Shown: positions 7,037-14,699 of the stretch, one piece after another | How positions within the stretch are numbered: the first letter of the stretch is position 1 | How the letters are laid out: each line of letters starts with the position of its first letter | Source: an uncultured Saprospiraceae bacterium | GTDB taxonomy: Bacteria; Bacteroidota; Bacteroidia; Chitinophagales; Saprospiraceae | Assembly: GCA_937894165.1 (NCBI GenBank) | Contig: CALCSX010000228.1 | Coordinates: 1 to 18,590 of the forward strand | DNA: 18,590 nucleotides | Direction of reading: 5' to 3' | The notes under the pieces: model-generated | Seen by the model: the letters and a program-made list of their open reading frames with translations, nothing else | The model's database searches: none | Told to the model about the DNA's origin: nothing | Program-made: the position numbers and the translations under genes

Positions 7037-8404
7037 TTATTTCTTCCAAGGAAGTCTGCTCACTTCTCGTGCAATCTCAGTTCCGAATCTGATCCCTTCC
7101 TCACTGTCCATTCTCCAGTGTACACCTAGTGGAACTCTTGACCAGCCATTTTCCTCTGCCATTGCCCGAAAACTTGTAAAACTTCGTGGACTTCCTAAAA
7201 ATTCAGTCCTATATTGGTGACAATTATCGGTCATTGCATAACCATAGCCGAAAATGCTTGCTAAGGTTTCAGCTCCTGCTGCTCCCATTGTTGCATGTCC
7301 GGAAGGATATGCTGGAAATGATGGATTCATGTTTTTTTCTCCGGTTAGAGGATTATGTAAATTAGATTTCCATTCCGGATCTATCAATCTTCTAATATAT
7401 GTTTCGGGTCTTTCCAGATTAAATACATATTTAGAATGCCAAGCTCCTACCGCTGCATCATTTAGTCCCATTCCTAATTTTGCATTGCAAAAAATAGCAG
7501 TTTCTAAGTTAGAATCTTCTAGAGAATACACTTGAGTAGCAATAGCTAACCATCTTCCTGCGGGACTGAATGTTAAACCCAATAAATCATCACTCCAAAA
7601 CTCAGCGATCCATTGCGCTGTATAAGAAAGACTTGGTGTATTCTGTGCATAAACCTCCAAAGCTTGAGAATAATACTCTGATTTTGTATCTTCAGAGTAG
7701 GTCAAAGGTGGTCTACATGTTCTGTCAGTAGGTGACAATGCGAAAGTTCTCGCTTGACCCCAGTAAGGAAACATTGCATTTCCCGGACCCGGATAGGTAG
7801 GAACCCAATCTCCATTCTTGCGATAATTCGCCTCCCAATCATAACCTCTGAACGGATCCTTAAAAGCATCATGTCCAATTGCGTCGCTAGCCGCCCAATT
7901 CCAAACTGCTTCCGCTACTGCCTCGCCATGTTGCACTGATCTATCGAACACCTCCGCTGAAGTTTCGCTTCTAAAGTCATCATTCAAACGATTTCTTAAA
8001 TCATTGATTTCTGATTCTCTGTTATCGAAAAACTTAGGCATCATGTTACCATAAATAGTATTGACCACCGCCGGCCAATGATATTCTAAATTTGGATCTG
8101 ATTTTGGTATGATAAGATTAGAAAATTCATTTTCAAGAGAATTGAAACTCGGCATTCCACCCACGCATGCCTCATAGGCAGCAATTCCTAAATATCCTAA
8201 TGATCGAGGAGCCGGTGTAGGTCTATAACCTGCCGCATACCTTTCTATTTCTAGATATAGATCATTCCAGTCCTGAATCACATCACTGGAATATCTTTCT
8301 ACTAACTCTACGGAACCTTCATCTTTTGGATCCTTGGAACAGGATTGAATGCCAATAATTAAAATAGCTAAAATAGCTAATCCGAGTAAATTTTTTAATT
8401 TCAT
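7037..8404 (-). CDS. Vanadium-dependent haloperoxidase-family lipoprotein
   Basis: PAP2/vanadium-haloperoxidase fold. Such enzymes oxidise halides with hydrogen peroxide, or hydrolyse phosphate esters in related members. The 455-residue product has a signal peptide and lipobox IQSC (Cys22). The vanadate site is complete: KX6RP as K325...R332-P333, PSGH with S368, G369, H370, and SRVPLGVHW with R423 and H429. These correspond to K353, R360, S402, G403, H404, R490 and H496 of the fungal chloroperoxidase. Position 363, seven residues before H370, is Phe as in chloroperoxidase, where algal bromoperoxidases have His. KDE shortly after Cys22 loosely resembles a Bacteroidota surface-export signal. 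It is paralogous to 10709-12103 (shared QWIAEFWSDDL, AGRW, RPETYI, DSEEG) and divergent from the two-component genes. The fold is near certain; the substrate is unknown. Confidence 0.92.
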   Translation of the reverse strand: MKLKNLLGLAILAILIIGIQSCSKDPKDEGSVELVERYSSDVIQDWNDLYLEIERYAAGYRPTPAPRSLGYLGIAAYEACVGGMPSFNSLENEFSNLIIPKSDPNLEYHWPAVVNTIYGNMMPKFFDNRESEINDLRNRLNDDFRSETSAEVFDRSVQHGEAVAEAVWNWAASDAIGHDAFKDPFRGYDWEANYRKNGDWVPTYPGPGNAMFPYWGQARTFALSPTDRTCRPPLTYSEDTKSEYYSQALEVYAQNTPSLSYTAQWIAEFWSDDLLGLTFSPAGRWLAIATQVYSLEDSNLETAIFCNAKLGMGLNDAAVGAWHSKYVFNLERPETYIRRLIDPEWKSNLHNPLTGEKNMNPSFPAYPSGHATMGAAGAETLASIFGYGYAMTDNCHQYRTEFLGSPRSFTSFRAMAEENGWSRVPLGVHWRMDSEEGIRFGTEIAREVSRLPWKK

Positions 8405-8471
8405 AATGTTGGGAATTATAATGTTAACTTTGATTATTCTATTCTCAGAATTTGTTGATGATATAATGGGA

Positions 8472-8506
8472 CAAAACTAATTTATCTTTAGCATTAAAGT
8501 TTCAAA
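8472..8506 (-). promoter_or_regulatory. Candidate promoter of the 7037-8404 haloperoxidase gene
   Basis: On the minus strand the -7 box is TAGTTTTG (8472-8479), a full match to TAnnTTTG, with TTTG at 8503-8506 as a -33 element. The 23-bp spacer is at the long end of the reported 17-23 bp range, which suits a promoter that needs an activator. It would start transcription about 60 bp before the ATG at 8404. The tandem 11-bp repeats lie just upstream of the -33 element. Confidence 0.5.
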
Positions 8507-8509
8507 AAC

Positions 8510-8531
8510 TCCTTAGAATTTCCTTAGAATA
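8510..8531. promoter_or_regulatory. Tandem 11-bp repeat, candidate response-regulator operator
   Basis: TCCTTAGAATT (8510-8520) is followed at once by TCCTTAGAATA (8521-8531), so 10 of 11 positions match. Head-to-tail half-sites spaced 11 bp are the classical layout for OmpR/PhoB-family dimers, and the nearest DNA-binding protein gene (8618) is of that family. The site is 3 bp from the putative -33 box of the divergent enzyme gene, the usual place for an OmpR-type activator. Binding by this regulator is inferred. Confidence 0.6.
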
Positions 8532-8617
8532 AATGATTGAAACTATAGATAATCAGTAGTTTGGAAAAAAATGATGACCTTTGATTCAATCTATTTTATC
8601 AATGTGTAATCAAGAAA

Positions 8618-9298
8618 ATGATTAAAATACTTTTAATTGAAGATGAAGTGAAAGCAGTTAAATCTCTTTTGAAAGGATTTAAGGATTATGATCTGGTAGT
8701 TGACTTCGCCAATGATGGCTTTCAAGGTTTTCAAATGGCTGTAGCAAATGACTACGATGTTATAATTTCCGATATTGTAATGCCTAAGATGTCAGGTTTA
8801 CAACTCGTCAGTTCGCTAAGAGCTAAAAACATAACTACTCCTATTTTATTGCTTTCTGCGCTTGGTACGATAGAGGATAAAGTGCAGGGTTTAGAATTAG
8901 GTGCAGACGATTACCTGGTAAAACCGTATGAATTTAGAGAATTGGTTGCCAGAATCTACGCGCTTGAACGCAGAAGTAAAAAAGAAGAACCGGAAAAGGA
9001 AAATCTGAAATTCGCAGATATTGAAATGAATCTTTATTTAAAAACCTTTAAAAGAAATAACATTTTAATTGATTTAACACCAAAGGAATTTGCTTTAATG
9101 GAGTATTTTATAAGAAATGAAGGTAGAACAATATCTAAAAAGGAAATTGCCGAGAAAGTTTGGGATCTACATTTTGATACTAATACGAATGTCGTTGAGG
9201 TATATATAAATTATGTAAGAGCCAAAGTTGATAAACCTTTCGAAACCAAATTGATCCACACCGTCTTTGGGGTCGGCTATGTGTTGAGAGGAGAATAA
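8618..9298 (+). CDS. OmpR/PhoB-family response regulator
   Basis: Cytoplasmic DNA-binding partner of the kinase at 9308. The 226-residue product has a receiver domain (about 1-118) with the acidic pocket E8-D9, phospho-acceptor D52 in IISDIVMPKMSG, S80 in LLLSALGT and K102 in LVKP, all in standard places. A winged-helix Trans_reg_C domain follows (about 128-226), with LTPKEFALMEYFIRNEGR and VEVYINYVRAKVD, ending in the typical IHTVFGVGYVLRGE. It starts at the ATG after an A-rich stretch (AATCAAGAAA). It is 9 bp ahead of the kinase gene and 213 bp from the divergent haloperoxidase gene. The 11-bp tandem repeat in that gap is its likely target. No good + strand promoter was found; GACCTTTG at 8576-8583 is one base off the -7 consensus. 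Confidence 0.95.
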   Translation: MIKILLIEDEVKAVKSLLKGFKDYDLVVDFANDGFQGFQMAVANDYDVIISDIVMPKMSGLQLVSSLRAKNITTPILLLSALGTIEDKVQGLELGADDYLVKPYEFRELVARIYALERRSKKEEPEKENLKFADIEMNLYLKTFKRNNILIDLTPKEFALMEYFIRNEGRTISKKEIAEKVWDLHFDTNTNVVEVYINYVRAKVDKPFETKLIHTVFGVGYVLRGE

Positions 9299-9307
9299 CA
9301 AAAAGCT

Positions 9308-10705
9308 ATGCAAATACAGACAAAGTTAACTTTACAGTTTATCATCATCGTAGCAGGAATTATGCTTTTTGCTATGTCTTTCGTCTATTTGCAATTTCAA
9401 AATATCCTTATTGATGATTTCTATAACAATCTGAAATCAAAAGCTGTAATGACCGCTGAAATGACGGTGGGATATAACAACAGCAAAATTAATTTTCCGG
9501 AAGAAAACAATGAAACCGGTGATGAAATAAATATTTACACCGAAAATGTGTCAATCTATGACATGGATTTCAATAAACTTTATTCTTACAATCATTCCAA
9601 TGAAGAATATGATATATCAATCCTTCAAAATATAGTGGATCAGAAAGAATACCGTTTCAAAAGTGGTAAGTTCCGGGTACTGGGCTCGGTTTATAAGAAT
9701 AAAAATGGCGTTCCTTACATTTTAATTTCAGAAGCCATCTTCAATCAAGATTACCTGAATATTTTAGCAAATATACTTATTTGGATATCTGTCATTTTGG
9801 TCATTATGGTAGCATTCAGCGGCTGGGTTTTTGCGGGTCAGGCTCTCTCTCCAATTCGGAAAATAATGAATGAGGTTGATTCAATCCAGACTTCGGATTT
9901 GAATTTTAGGCTAACAACTACCCAAAAAAATGATGAGATTTCAAGATTAGTTGTCACTTTTAATAGCCTTCTAAGCAGAATTCAAAATGTTTTTGACACC
10001 CAAAAACAGTTTTTATCTAATATCTCTCATGAGTTAAAAAATCCCCTAAGTATTATTATTTCCCAGCTTGAGGTGATCTTGGTGAAACGTAGAAGTGAGG
10101 TAGAGTATTTAGAAACCTTGAATTCTGTATTAGAAGACGTAAAATCACTAAATGAAGCCTCCGAAAAATTGATGCAATTGGCGAGAATTTCATCAGAAAA
10201 TGCTTTAATCCATCAAACTCCTATTAGAGTAGATGAATTATTATGGTCAGCTAAGAATATATTGAATAAAAGCAGACCTGATTACCATATTCGAATTGAA
10301 ATAGAAAATCTTCCCGAAGAGGAAAGTCAGATGTATACTGTTGGAAGTGAACAACTGCTGAAGACCGCCTTGGTTAATATTTTAGAAAATAGTTGTAAAT
10401 ACAGCAACAGTCAAGAGGTAGTAATTTCTCTTTCAATCAATGAATCCAAAAAGATAGTTATTGAAATTAGAGATCAGGGTATTGGAATCCCTGAAGAAGA
10501 ATTGGAATTGGTGTATGAACCTTTTTATAGAAGTACCATCAGCAATAATTTTAAAGGATCAGGAATTGGACTTTCACTTGTTAGTAGCATTTTGAATCTG
10601 CATAATATCGATTATAAATTAAGAAATAATTCAGATGGTGGCACTACAACAACATTGTATTTTGCCTCAGGTAAATCTTTCATTTCTGACAAGGAATTAA
10701 TTTAG
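9308..10705 (+). CDS. Membrane sensor histidine kinase
   Basis: Inner-membrane sensor that should phosphorylate the regulator at 8618. The 465-residue product has TM1 (about 8-29), a periplasmic sensor region of about 125 residues that matches no domain I recognise, and TM2 (about 156-177). It continues with a HAMP linker (about 178-231), a HisKA dimerisation domain with H241 in FLSNISHELKNPLS, and an HATPase_c domain. The latter shows N361 in VNILENSCKYS, D389 in RDQGIGIPEEE, an F-box VYEPFYRS and a second glycine box GSGIGLSLV. All catalytic boxes are intact. The architecture is like CusS/PhoR-type kinases. It overlaps neither neighbour: 9 bp after the regulator and 3 bp before the second haloperoxidase gene, indicating one transcript. 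The signal sensed is unknown; peroxide, halide, phosphate or envelope damage are only guesses from context. Confidence 0.95.
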   Translation: MQIQTKLTLQFIIIVAGIMLFAMSFVYLQFQNILIDDFYNNLKSKAVMTAEMTVGYNNSKINFPEENNETGDEINIYTENVSIYDMDFNKLYSYNHSNEEYDISILQNIVDQKEYRFKSGKFRVLGSVYKNKNGVPYILISEAIFNQDYLNILANILIWISVILVIMVAFSGWVFAGQALSPIRKIMNEVDSIQTSDLNFRLTTTQKNDEISRLVVTFNSLLSRIQNVFDTQKQFLSNISHELKNPLSIIISQLEVILVKRRSEVEYLETLNSVLEDVKSLNEASEKLMQLARISSENALIHQTPIRVDELLWSAKNILNKSRPDYHIRIEIENLPEEESQMYTVGSEQLLKTALVNILENSCKYSNSQEVVISLSINESKKIVIEIRDQGIGIPEEELELVYEPFYRSTISNNFKGSGIGLSLVSSILNLHNIDYKLRNNSDGGTTTTLYFASGKSFISDKELI

Positions 10706-10708
10706 CTT

Positions 10709-12103
10709 ATGAAATTAGAAGGTAATAATATAAAAATTAAAATTTTTAAATTCCTGACTGCAGCAATTGTAGTAATAGCATTAGTATTGGCATCATTGAA
10801 ATATTTTCAATCCTTAAACAAAAAACCTATCGAGCAAGAAGTAATTCTTGATTGGTATGAATTTGCACTGGAATGCGACAGATATGCTGAAGGATATAAA
10901 GGTGCTATTTCTGCTCGAACATTCGCTTATTTAGGACTCGCAAATGTTGAAATAGCAAAATCCACGCACTCTAATTCTTTAGATTTTATTCAAAATAAAA
11001 TTGGATATCCAACTTTTCCAGAATGGAATGAAAAAGAAGATTTGTATTTGCCTGCAGCCCTCAATGCCGGATTAGCTCATTTATTCGAAATGTTCTACAG
11101 TTCCGTTCCTATGAATCTAAAGGAAGAAATTTATAATAAAAGGAATGATTGGCACACCTTTTTTTCCCAAGAAGTTGAAAATGACATTCTGCACAAATCT
11201 CGAAAATATGGAAGAGAAATAGCAAATTTAATTTTTGACTATGCCGCCACGGATTCGATTGGCCACAACGCTCATCTATTTAATTATGATAAAGATTACA
11301 AATTTGAAGATAAACCGGGCGTTTGGAGCCCATGCAAATCATTTCCAATGCCACCCCTTTTGCCGCATTGGGGGAAAGCAAGGACATTTGTAGCATCACC
11401 TTCTCAATATTTAGCCCAGCCATTACCGGAGTTTTCTTCTGAAAAGGGATCATCCTTCCATCGACAAGCCTTGGAAGTATTCACTATAAGTTCGCCACTT
11501 TCCGATGAAAATCAATGGATAGCAGAGTTTTGGAGCGACGACCTGAAAAGTAATACTTTTACCCCGGCAGGCAGGTGGATCAGCATAACAAATCAAATTT
11601 TACGACAAGAAAATGTATCCACTGACCAACTTTTGAATCTGTATTTGAATATTGGTTTGGTGTTAAATGACGCCTTTGTGAGTTGCTGGTATTCCAAATA
11701 TCGCTATAATTTGATGAGACCTGAAACCTATATCCAAAAGAATTTTGATAGATCTTGGCACTCTCATTATCATTCTCCGAGTTTTCCCGGCTATCCCTCA
11801 GGACATGCCTTCGCAGGAGCTGCTTGCGCCCAGGTTCTATCGCATAGCTTTGGTGAAAAATACTCAATGGAAGACAAAAGCCACACAAACCGTAAAGATT
11901 TTAAGGGTAAGCCCAGAAAGTTTGAGTCTTTCGATGAAATGGCTAAGGAAAATGCTATTTCACGAGTTTTACTCGGGGTACATTTCCGAATTGACAGTGA
12001 AGAGGGATTGAGGCTAGGAAGAGATTTAGGCGATTATTTTCTTTCCGTTCGGGGAAATAAATCCAATGCAATCTTTATTAATGATTCTCCAAGCTCGAAA
12101 TAA
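10709..12103 (+). CDS. Vanadium-dependent haloperoxidase-family protein, membrane-anchored paralogue
   Basis: Second PAP2/vanadium-haloperoxidase-fold enzyme of the window, 464 residues. The vanadate site is complete: K330...R337-P338 in KYRYNLMRPETYI, S364-G365-H366 in FPGYPSGH, and R419 and H425 in SRVLLGVHF. Phe359 lies seven residues before H366, as in chloroperoxidases. Unlike the paralogue it has no lipobox. Residues about 12-30 form a hydrophobic segment after a Lys-rich start, best read as an uncleaved N-terminal anchor with the enzyme in the periplasm. It starts 3 bp after the kinase stop codon, so it is almost certainly co-transcribed with the two-component genes and may report to or be controlled by them. 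The substrate (halide or phosphate ester) is not readable. A perfect 20-bp hairpin follows its stop. Confidence 0.92.
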   Translation: MKLEGNNIKIKIFKFLTAAIVVIALVLASLKYFQSLNKKPIEQEVILDWYEFALECDRYAEGYKGAISARTFAYLGLANVEIAKSTHSNSLDFIQNKIGYPTFPEWNEKEDLYLPAALNAGLAHLFEMFYSSVPMNLKEEIYNKRNDWHTFFSQEVENDILHKSRKYGREIANLIFDYAATDSIGHNAHLFNYDKDYKFEDKPGVWSPCKSFPMPPLLPHWGKARTFVASPSQYLAQPLPEFSSEKGSSFHRQALEVFTISSPLSDENQWIAEFWSDDLKSNTFTPAGRWISITNQILRQENVSTDQLLNLYLNIGLVLNDAFVSCWYSKYRYNLMRPETYIQKNFDRSWHSHYHSPSFPGYPSGHAFAGAACAQVLSHSFGEKYSMEDKSHTNRKDFKGKPRKFESFDEMAKENAISRVLLGVHFRIDSEEGLRLGRDLGDYFLSVRGNKSNAIFINDSPSSK

Positions 12104-12130
12104 ATTATTCTTGAGACTTAGGAGATTTTC

Positions 12131-12180
12131 AAAAATATAATCCCGATTTATTATAGGGATTAAATCGGGATTATATTTTT
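12131..12180. terminator. Perfect 20-bp hairpin, bidirectional terminator
   Basis: The arm 12131-12150 is exactly complementary to 12161-12180, with a 10-base loop. The core is ATCCCGAT/ATCGGGAT and both outer ends are A5/T5, so each strand reads a GC-containing stem into a T-run. It lies 28 bp after the stop of the haloperoxidase operon and also faces the convergent gene ending at 12305. Confidence 0.85.
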
Positions 12181-12304
12181 TCTGTGAATGATGATTGAAA
12201 AAACCATCAATATAGTTTCTGTAAGAAAATTTCATTATCAAACTCGCAAGCAAGCAAATTCCAAAGTCAATCCTTTCGAAGAATTTGAGGTTTTCTTCCA
12301 GAGA

Positions 12305-12640
12305 CTATTTATAAGTTACCGCCTGCAACCAATCCTTAATCATAGTTTCATCTATTTCTTCGCAATTTCTAAATTTGATATGTCGCATATCCTTTCCTGT
12401 ACCTTCCAGTCGGTGTTCAGGGTCTTTTATTTTTTCGTAATTAAAAAAACCTAAATTGACGTATTTCTCAGTTGATTTGAGGTAGGCAAAATCTCCATCC
12501 AAACAATAGACAGGTCTATTCCATTTGTATTGCTCATTTGCATTGGGGATGGTTTCCAGAATTATATTTCTTAAAGTCTTCAAAACTTCTTGGTGATCTT
12601 CGGGTGCATTGTTAATATATTCATTAATTTGATCGTCCAT
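12305..12640 (-). CDS. DUF1801-family protein
   Basis: Small cytoplasmic protein of 111 residues without signal peptide. It resembles the DUF1801 (YdhG/YjbR-like fold) family: an N-terminal helical part with IDEYI-like INEYINNAPEDHQEVLKTLRNIILETIP, then YKWNRPVYCLDGDFAYL, where the Trp/Pro strand is typical, and VNLGFFNYEKI followed by LEGTGKDMRHIKF. In this family the last segments usually read L.G.GK.MRHIK, and this fits. The biochemical role is unknown. The gene stands alone, convergent with the haloperoxidase operon and 122 bp after the next minus-strand gene's stop. Confidence 0.88.
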   Translation of the reverse strand: MDDQINEYINNAPEDHQEVLKTLRNIILETIPNANEQYKWNRPVYCLDGDFAYLKSTEKYVNLGFFNYEKIKDPEHRLEGTGKDMRHIKFRNCEEIDETMIKDWLQAVTYK

Positions 12641-12762
12641 GACATCGTGATTTTATAACTGTGAATTAAGCGTATTACCATATTAAACAATAATTTTTTC
12701 ACATGTTTCAATTCAATCTCATTCGGCAAATTTTTTTCTTGTGATTTCTATTCTCTGCTGCC

Positions 12763-13464
12763 CTATTTCAGATCTGTTTCCGGAAAATCTATTTTTATAG
12801 TCTTACTATAAATTTCAGAATTCAAATTCAATCCCATTTCTTCATTACCCTTCTTAGTGCGACTTTTGCGGACGAGGTAAAGATCAGTTCTCCCCTGACT
12901 TATATTAGTCAATTCCTCCTCATTGATTAGAATATTGGAAACAGTTCCCGGCTCATCAAAAGTCTTGGTGAAAATACCCCCTTTGTTATTTGCCGCGATT
13001 ATGACAATTTGCTCAGATCCAAGTAAGGGCTTACCTGTCCAGCTAAGGCGCAAATTCTTACCTTCAAATGAATGGGCAATATCTCCAAAATAATACATCG
13101 GAAATTCCATAACCAAGCCATTTTCATCCTCTGCTGATTGACCCATGATTGTATATTTAAAGCTTTCTTCTGCTTGAACTTTTTCTTCAAAATTATACCA
13201 ATTGGGATGTTCACTATTTTGGATTTTCTTCATCTCCATGTTATTTAATTTTATAGAGTAATAAGAAGAATCCGGAATTAATTTGCCCATTATGTTTTTA
13301 GTAAATAGCTTTACGGTAGATTTGCATTCGCCGGTATCTTCAAGATATCGAACGAAGATGTCTGTTAAAAGATAGTTGGTTTGGGGAAATGGCTCCTCAT
13401 TTTGATTGGAGTCAGCACATGAATAAAGGCTAACAGCGATTAGAAGGCAGATTAAATTTTTCAT
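12763..13464 (-). CDS. Lipoprotein of unknown function
   Basis: I do not recognise a family. The 233-residue product begins MKNLICLLIAVSLYSCADSN, a lipoprotein signal with lipobox LYSC (Cys16), so it is probably anchored in the outer or inner membrane. The rest is mixed alpha/beta with no known catalytic motif; EFPMYYFGDIAHSF and LRLSWTGKPLLGSEQIVIIAANN may form a beta-sandwich. A full-consensus -7 box lies 74 bp upstream. It is divergent from the dehydrogenase at 13610, with 145 bp between them. Confidence 0.82.
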   Translation of the reverse strand: MKNLICLLIAVSLYSCADSNQNEEPFPQTNYLLTDIFVRYLEDTGECKSTVKLFTKNIMGKLIPDSSYYSIKLNNMEMKKIQNSEHPNWYNFEEKVQAEESFKYTIMGQSAEDENGLVMEFPMYYFGDIAHSFEGKNLRLSWTGKPLLGSEQIVIIAANNKGGIFTKTFDEPGTVSNILINEEELTNISQGRTDLYLVRKSRTKKGNEEMGLNLNSEIYSKTIKIDFPETDLK

Positions 13465-13537
13465 ATTACTTGATAATATATGTTGTTAAAACAAAAAATT
13501 ACAGTTTTTTCAAAAAATAGATTGATAATTTGAAACT

Positions 13538-13545
13538 CAAATATA
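13538..13545 (-). promoter_or_regulatory. Bacteroidota -7 box for the 12763-13464 lipoprotein gene
   Basis: On the minus strand the sequence is TATATTTG, a full match to TAnnTTTG, about 74 bp before the ATG at 13464. No clear TTTG -33 element is seen at 17-23 bp further upstream, so only the -7 element is supported. Confidence 0.45.
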
Positions 13546-13609
13546 ATTAAATCTTGTTGAGACAGGTATATATTGCCCTGTTAGAAAAAAGATATCTAAA
13601 GGTTGATAA

Positions 13610-14560
13610 ATGAAACGAGACAAAGTACTTGTTGCTGATTATGTTCATGGGTACTTGTTACAAGGTATTCTTGATCTCGGCTTGGTGTTTGACTATTTGC
13701 CGGAAATAGAGCAGGAGGAAATAGAAGATATAATTGGGGAATACTTCGGACTGGTGATTAATTCTAAGTCTAGAGCAAATAAAATAATTTTCGAGCGAGG
13801 AGAACAATTGAAATTTGTGGCCAGACTAGGATCCGGTATGGAAATAATTGATTTGGCTGCAGCTAAGGAGGCCGGGGTATTTGTGGTGAGTGCTCCTGAA
13901 GGAAATGCGCAGGCTGTAGCGGAGCATGCACTGGGAATGCTGTTAAGTCTTTTCAATAAGTTGAAGTTAAGTGATGAAAGAGTAAAGAATTATGACTGGC
14001 GGAGGGAAGAGAGCAGAGGAATAGAATTGAGTGGCAAAACGATTGGTATCATTGGCCTGGGAAATAATGGTTCTGCTTTTACGCGGTTATTAAGAGGATT
14101 TCAGAGTCCTATAATATGTTACGATAAATATAGAAGTGATTTTGGACAGGAATATTCTTATGTAGAAAATGTCGAAATGGAAGATATTTTTGAAAGAGCA
14201 GAGGTGATTAGTTTACATATTCCTTGGAATTCGGAGACAAATTATATGGTAGATTCGAGATTTATCTCTTCCATGAAAAAGCCATTTTATCTAATAAATA
14301 CATCTCGCGGTGGAATTGTAGATACGAATGCTTTGATAGGTGGTTTGGAATCGGGGAAGATTTTGGGGGCTTGTTTGGATGTTTTCGAAAATGAGAAACC
14401 GAATAGTTATTCAGCCGAGGAGAAAAGTTTGTACAAAAAACTTTTTAGTTACCGAAATTTGGAAGTAAGTCCACATGTAGCGGGTTGGAGTAAGGAATCG
14501 AAAGAAAAGATAGCTAAAGTGCTGATAAATAAACTAAAGGATAAATTTACAATAACTTAA
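13610..14560 (+). CDS. D-isomer-specific 2-hydroxyacid dehydrogenase
   Basis: NAD-dependent cytoplasmic oxidoreductase of the phosphoglycerate dehydrogenase-like superfamily, 316 residues. The N-terminal catalytic half carries LKFVARLGSGMEIIDLAAAKEAGVFV and the hinge segment GNAQAVAEHALGMLL. The Rossmann domain begins at KTIGIIGLGNNGSAF (GxGxxG), with acidic D in CYDKYRS placed to bind the NAD ribose. The catalytic triad is present: R233 in NTSRGGIVDT, E262 in DVFENEKP, and H289 in SPHVAGWS. It is shorter than full SerA and lacks an ACT domain. No serB or serC is adjacent, so the substrate (3-phosphoglycerate, glyoxylate, hydroxypyruvate or other) is open. The gene appears monocistronic. A short inverted repeat ACAGG/CCTGT (13562-13566, 13577-13581) lies about 28 bp before its ATG. 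Confidence 0.93.
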   Translation: MKRDKVLVADYVHGYLLQGILDLGLVFDYLPEIEQEEIEDIIGEYFGLVINSKSRANKIIFERGEQLKFVARLGSGMEIIDLAAAKEAGVFVVSAPEGNAQAVAEHALGMLLSLFNKLKLSDERVKNYDWRREESRGIELSGKTIGIIGLGNNGSAFTRLLRGFQSPIICYDKYRSDFGQEYSYVENVEMEDIFERAEVISLHIPWNSETNYMVDSRFISSMKKPFYLINTSRGGIVDTNALIGGLESGKILGACLDVFENEKPNSYSAEEKSLYKKLFSYRNLEVSPHVAGWSKESKEKIAKVLINKLKDKFTIT

Positions 14561-14668
14561 TTAAAAAATATTATTTTGTTTACTGTCTGTAAATCAATTA
14601 AATGTTTTGACTTATTAAAGTAAGTTAATTTAAATATGTTAATTTTTAAAGATAAAATTAAAGATTTC

Positions 14669-14699
14669 TTTGTGTTTAGAATGATTTTAATTAAAATTG
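14669..14699 (+). promoter_or_regulatory. Bacteroidota promoter for the receptor operon
   Basis: TTTG at 14669-14672 and TAAAATTG at 14692-14699 are separated by exactly 19 bp and differ from TTTG-N19-TAnnTTTG at one base. The predicted start near 14705 leaves a leader of about 30 bases to the ATG at 14736. This also rules out the earlier in-frame TTG at 14697 as the start, since that codon lies inside the promoter. Confidence 0.65.

Noticed and set aside
8543..8590. Possible + strand promoter for the response regulator (GTAGTTTG, GACCTTTG)
   Set aside because: One or two mismatches to the -7 consensus and no -33 box at the right distance; left as a remark only.
11580..12011. Antisense (11580-11888) and alternative-frame (11745-12011) open frames in the second haloperoxidase gene
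   Set aside because: They are shadows of the catalytic region, which is clearly coded in the main frame.
12279..12299. GAAGAA...TTCTTC inverted repeat after the DUF1801 gene
   Set aside because: Short AT-rich stem without a following T-run on the minus strand, so not convincing as a terminator.
12026..12454. Open frames on both strands across 12026-12253 and 12188-12454
   Set aside because: One includes the perfect terminator hairpin and antisense haloperoxidase sequence; the other is antisense to the DUF1801 gene.
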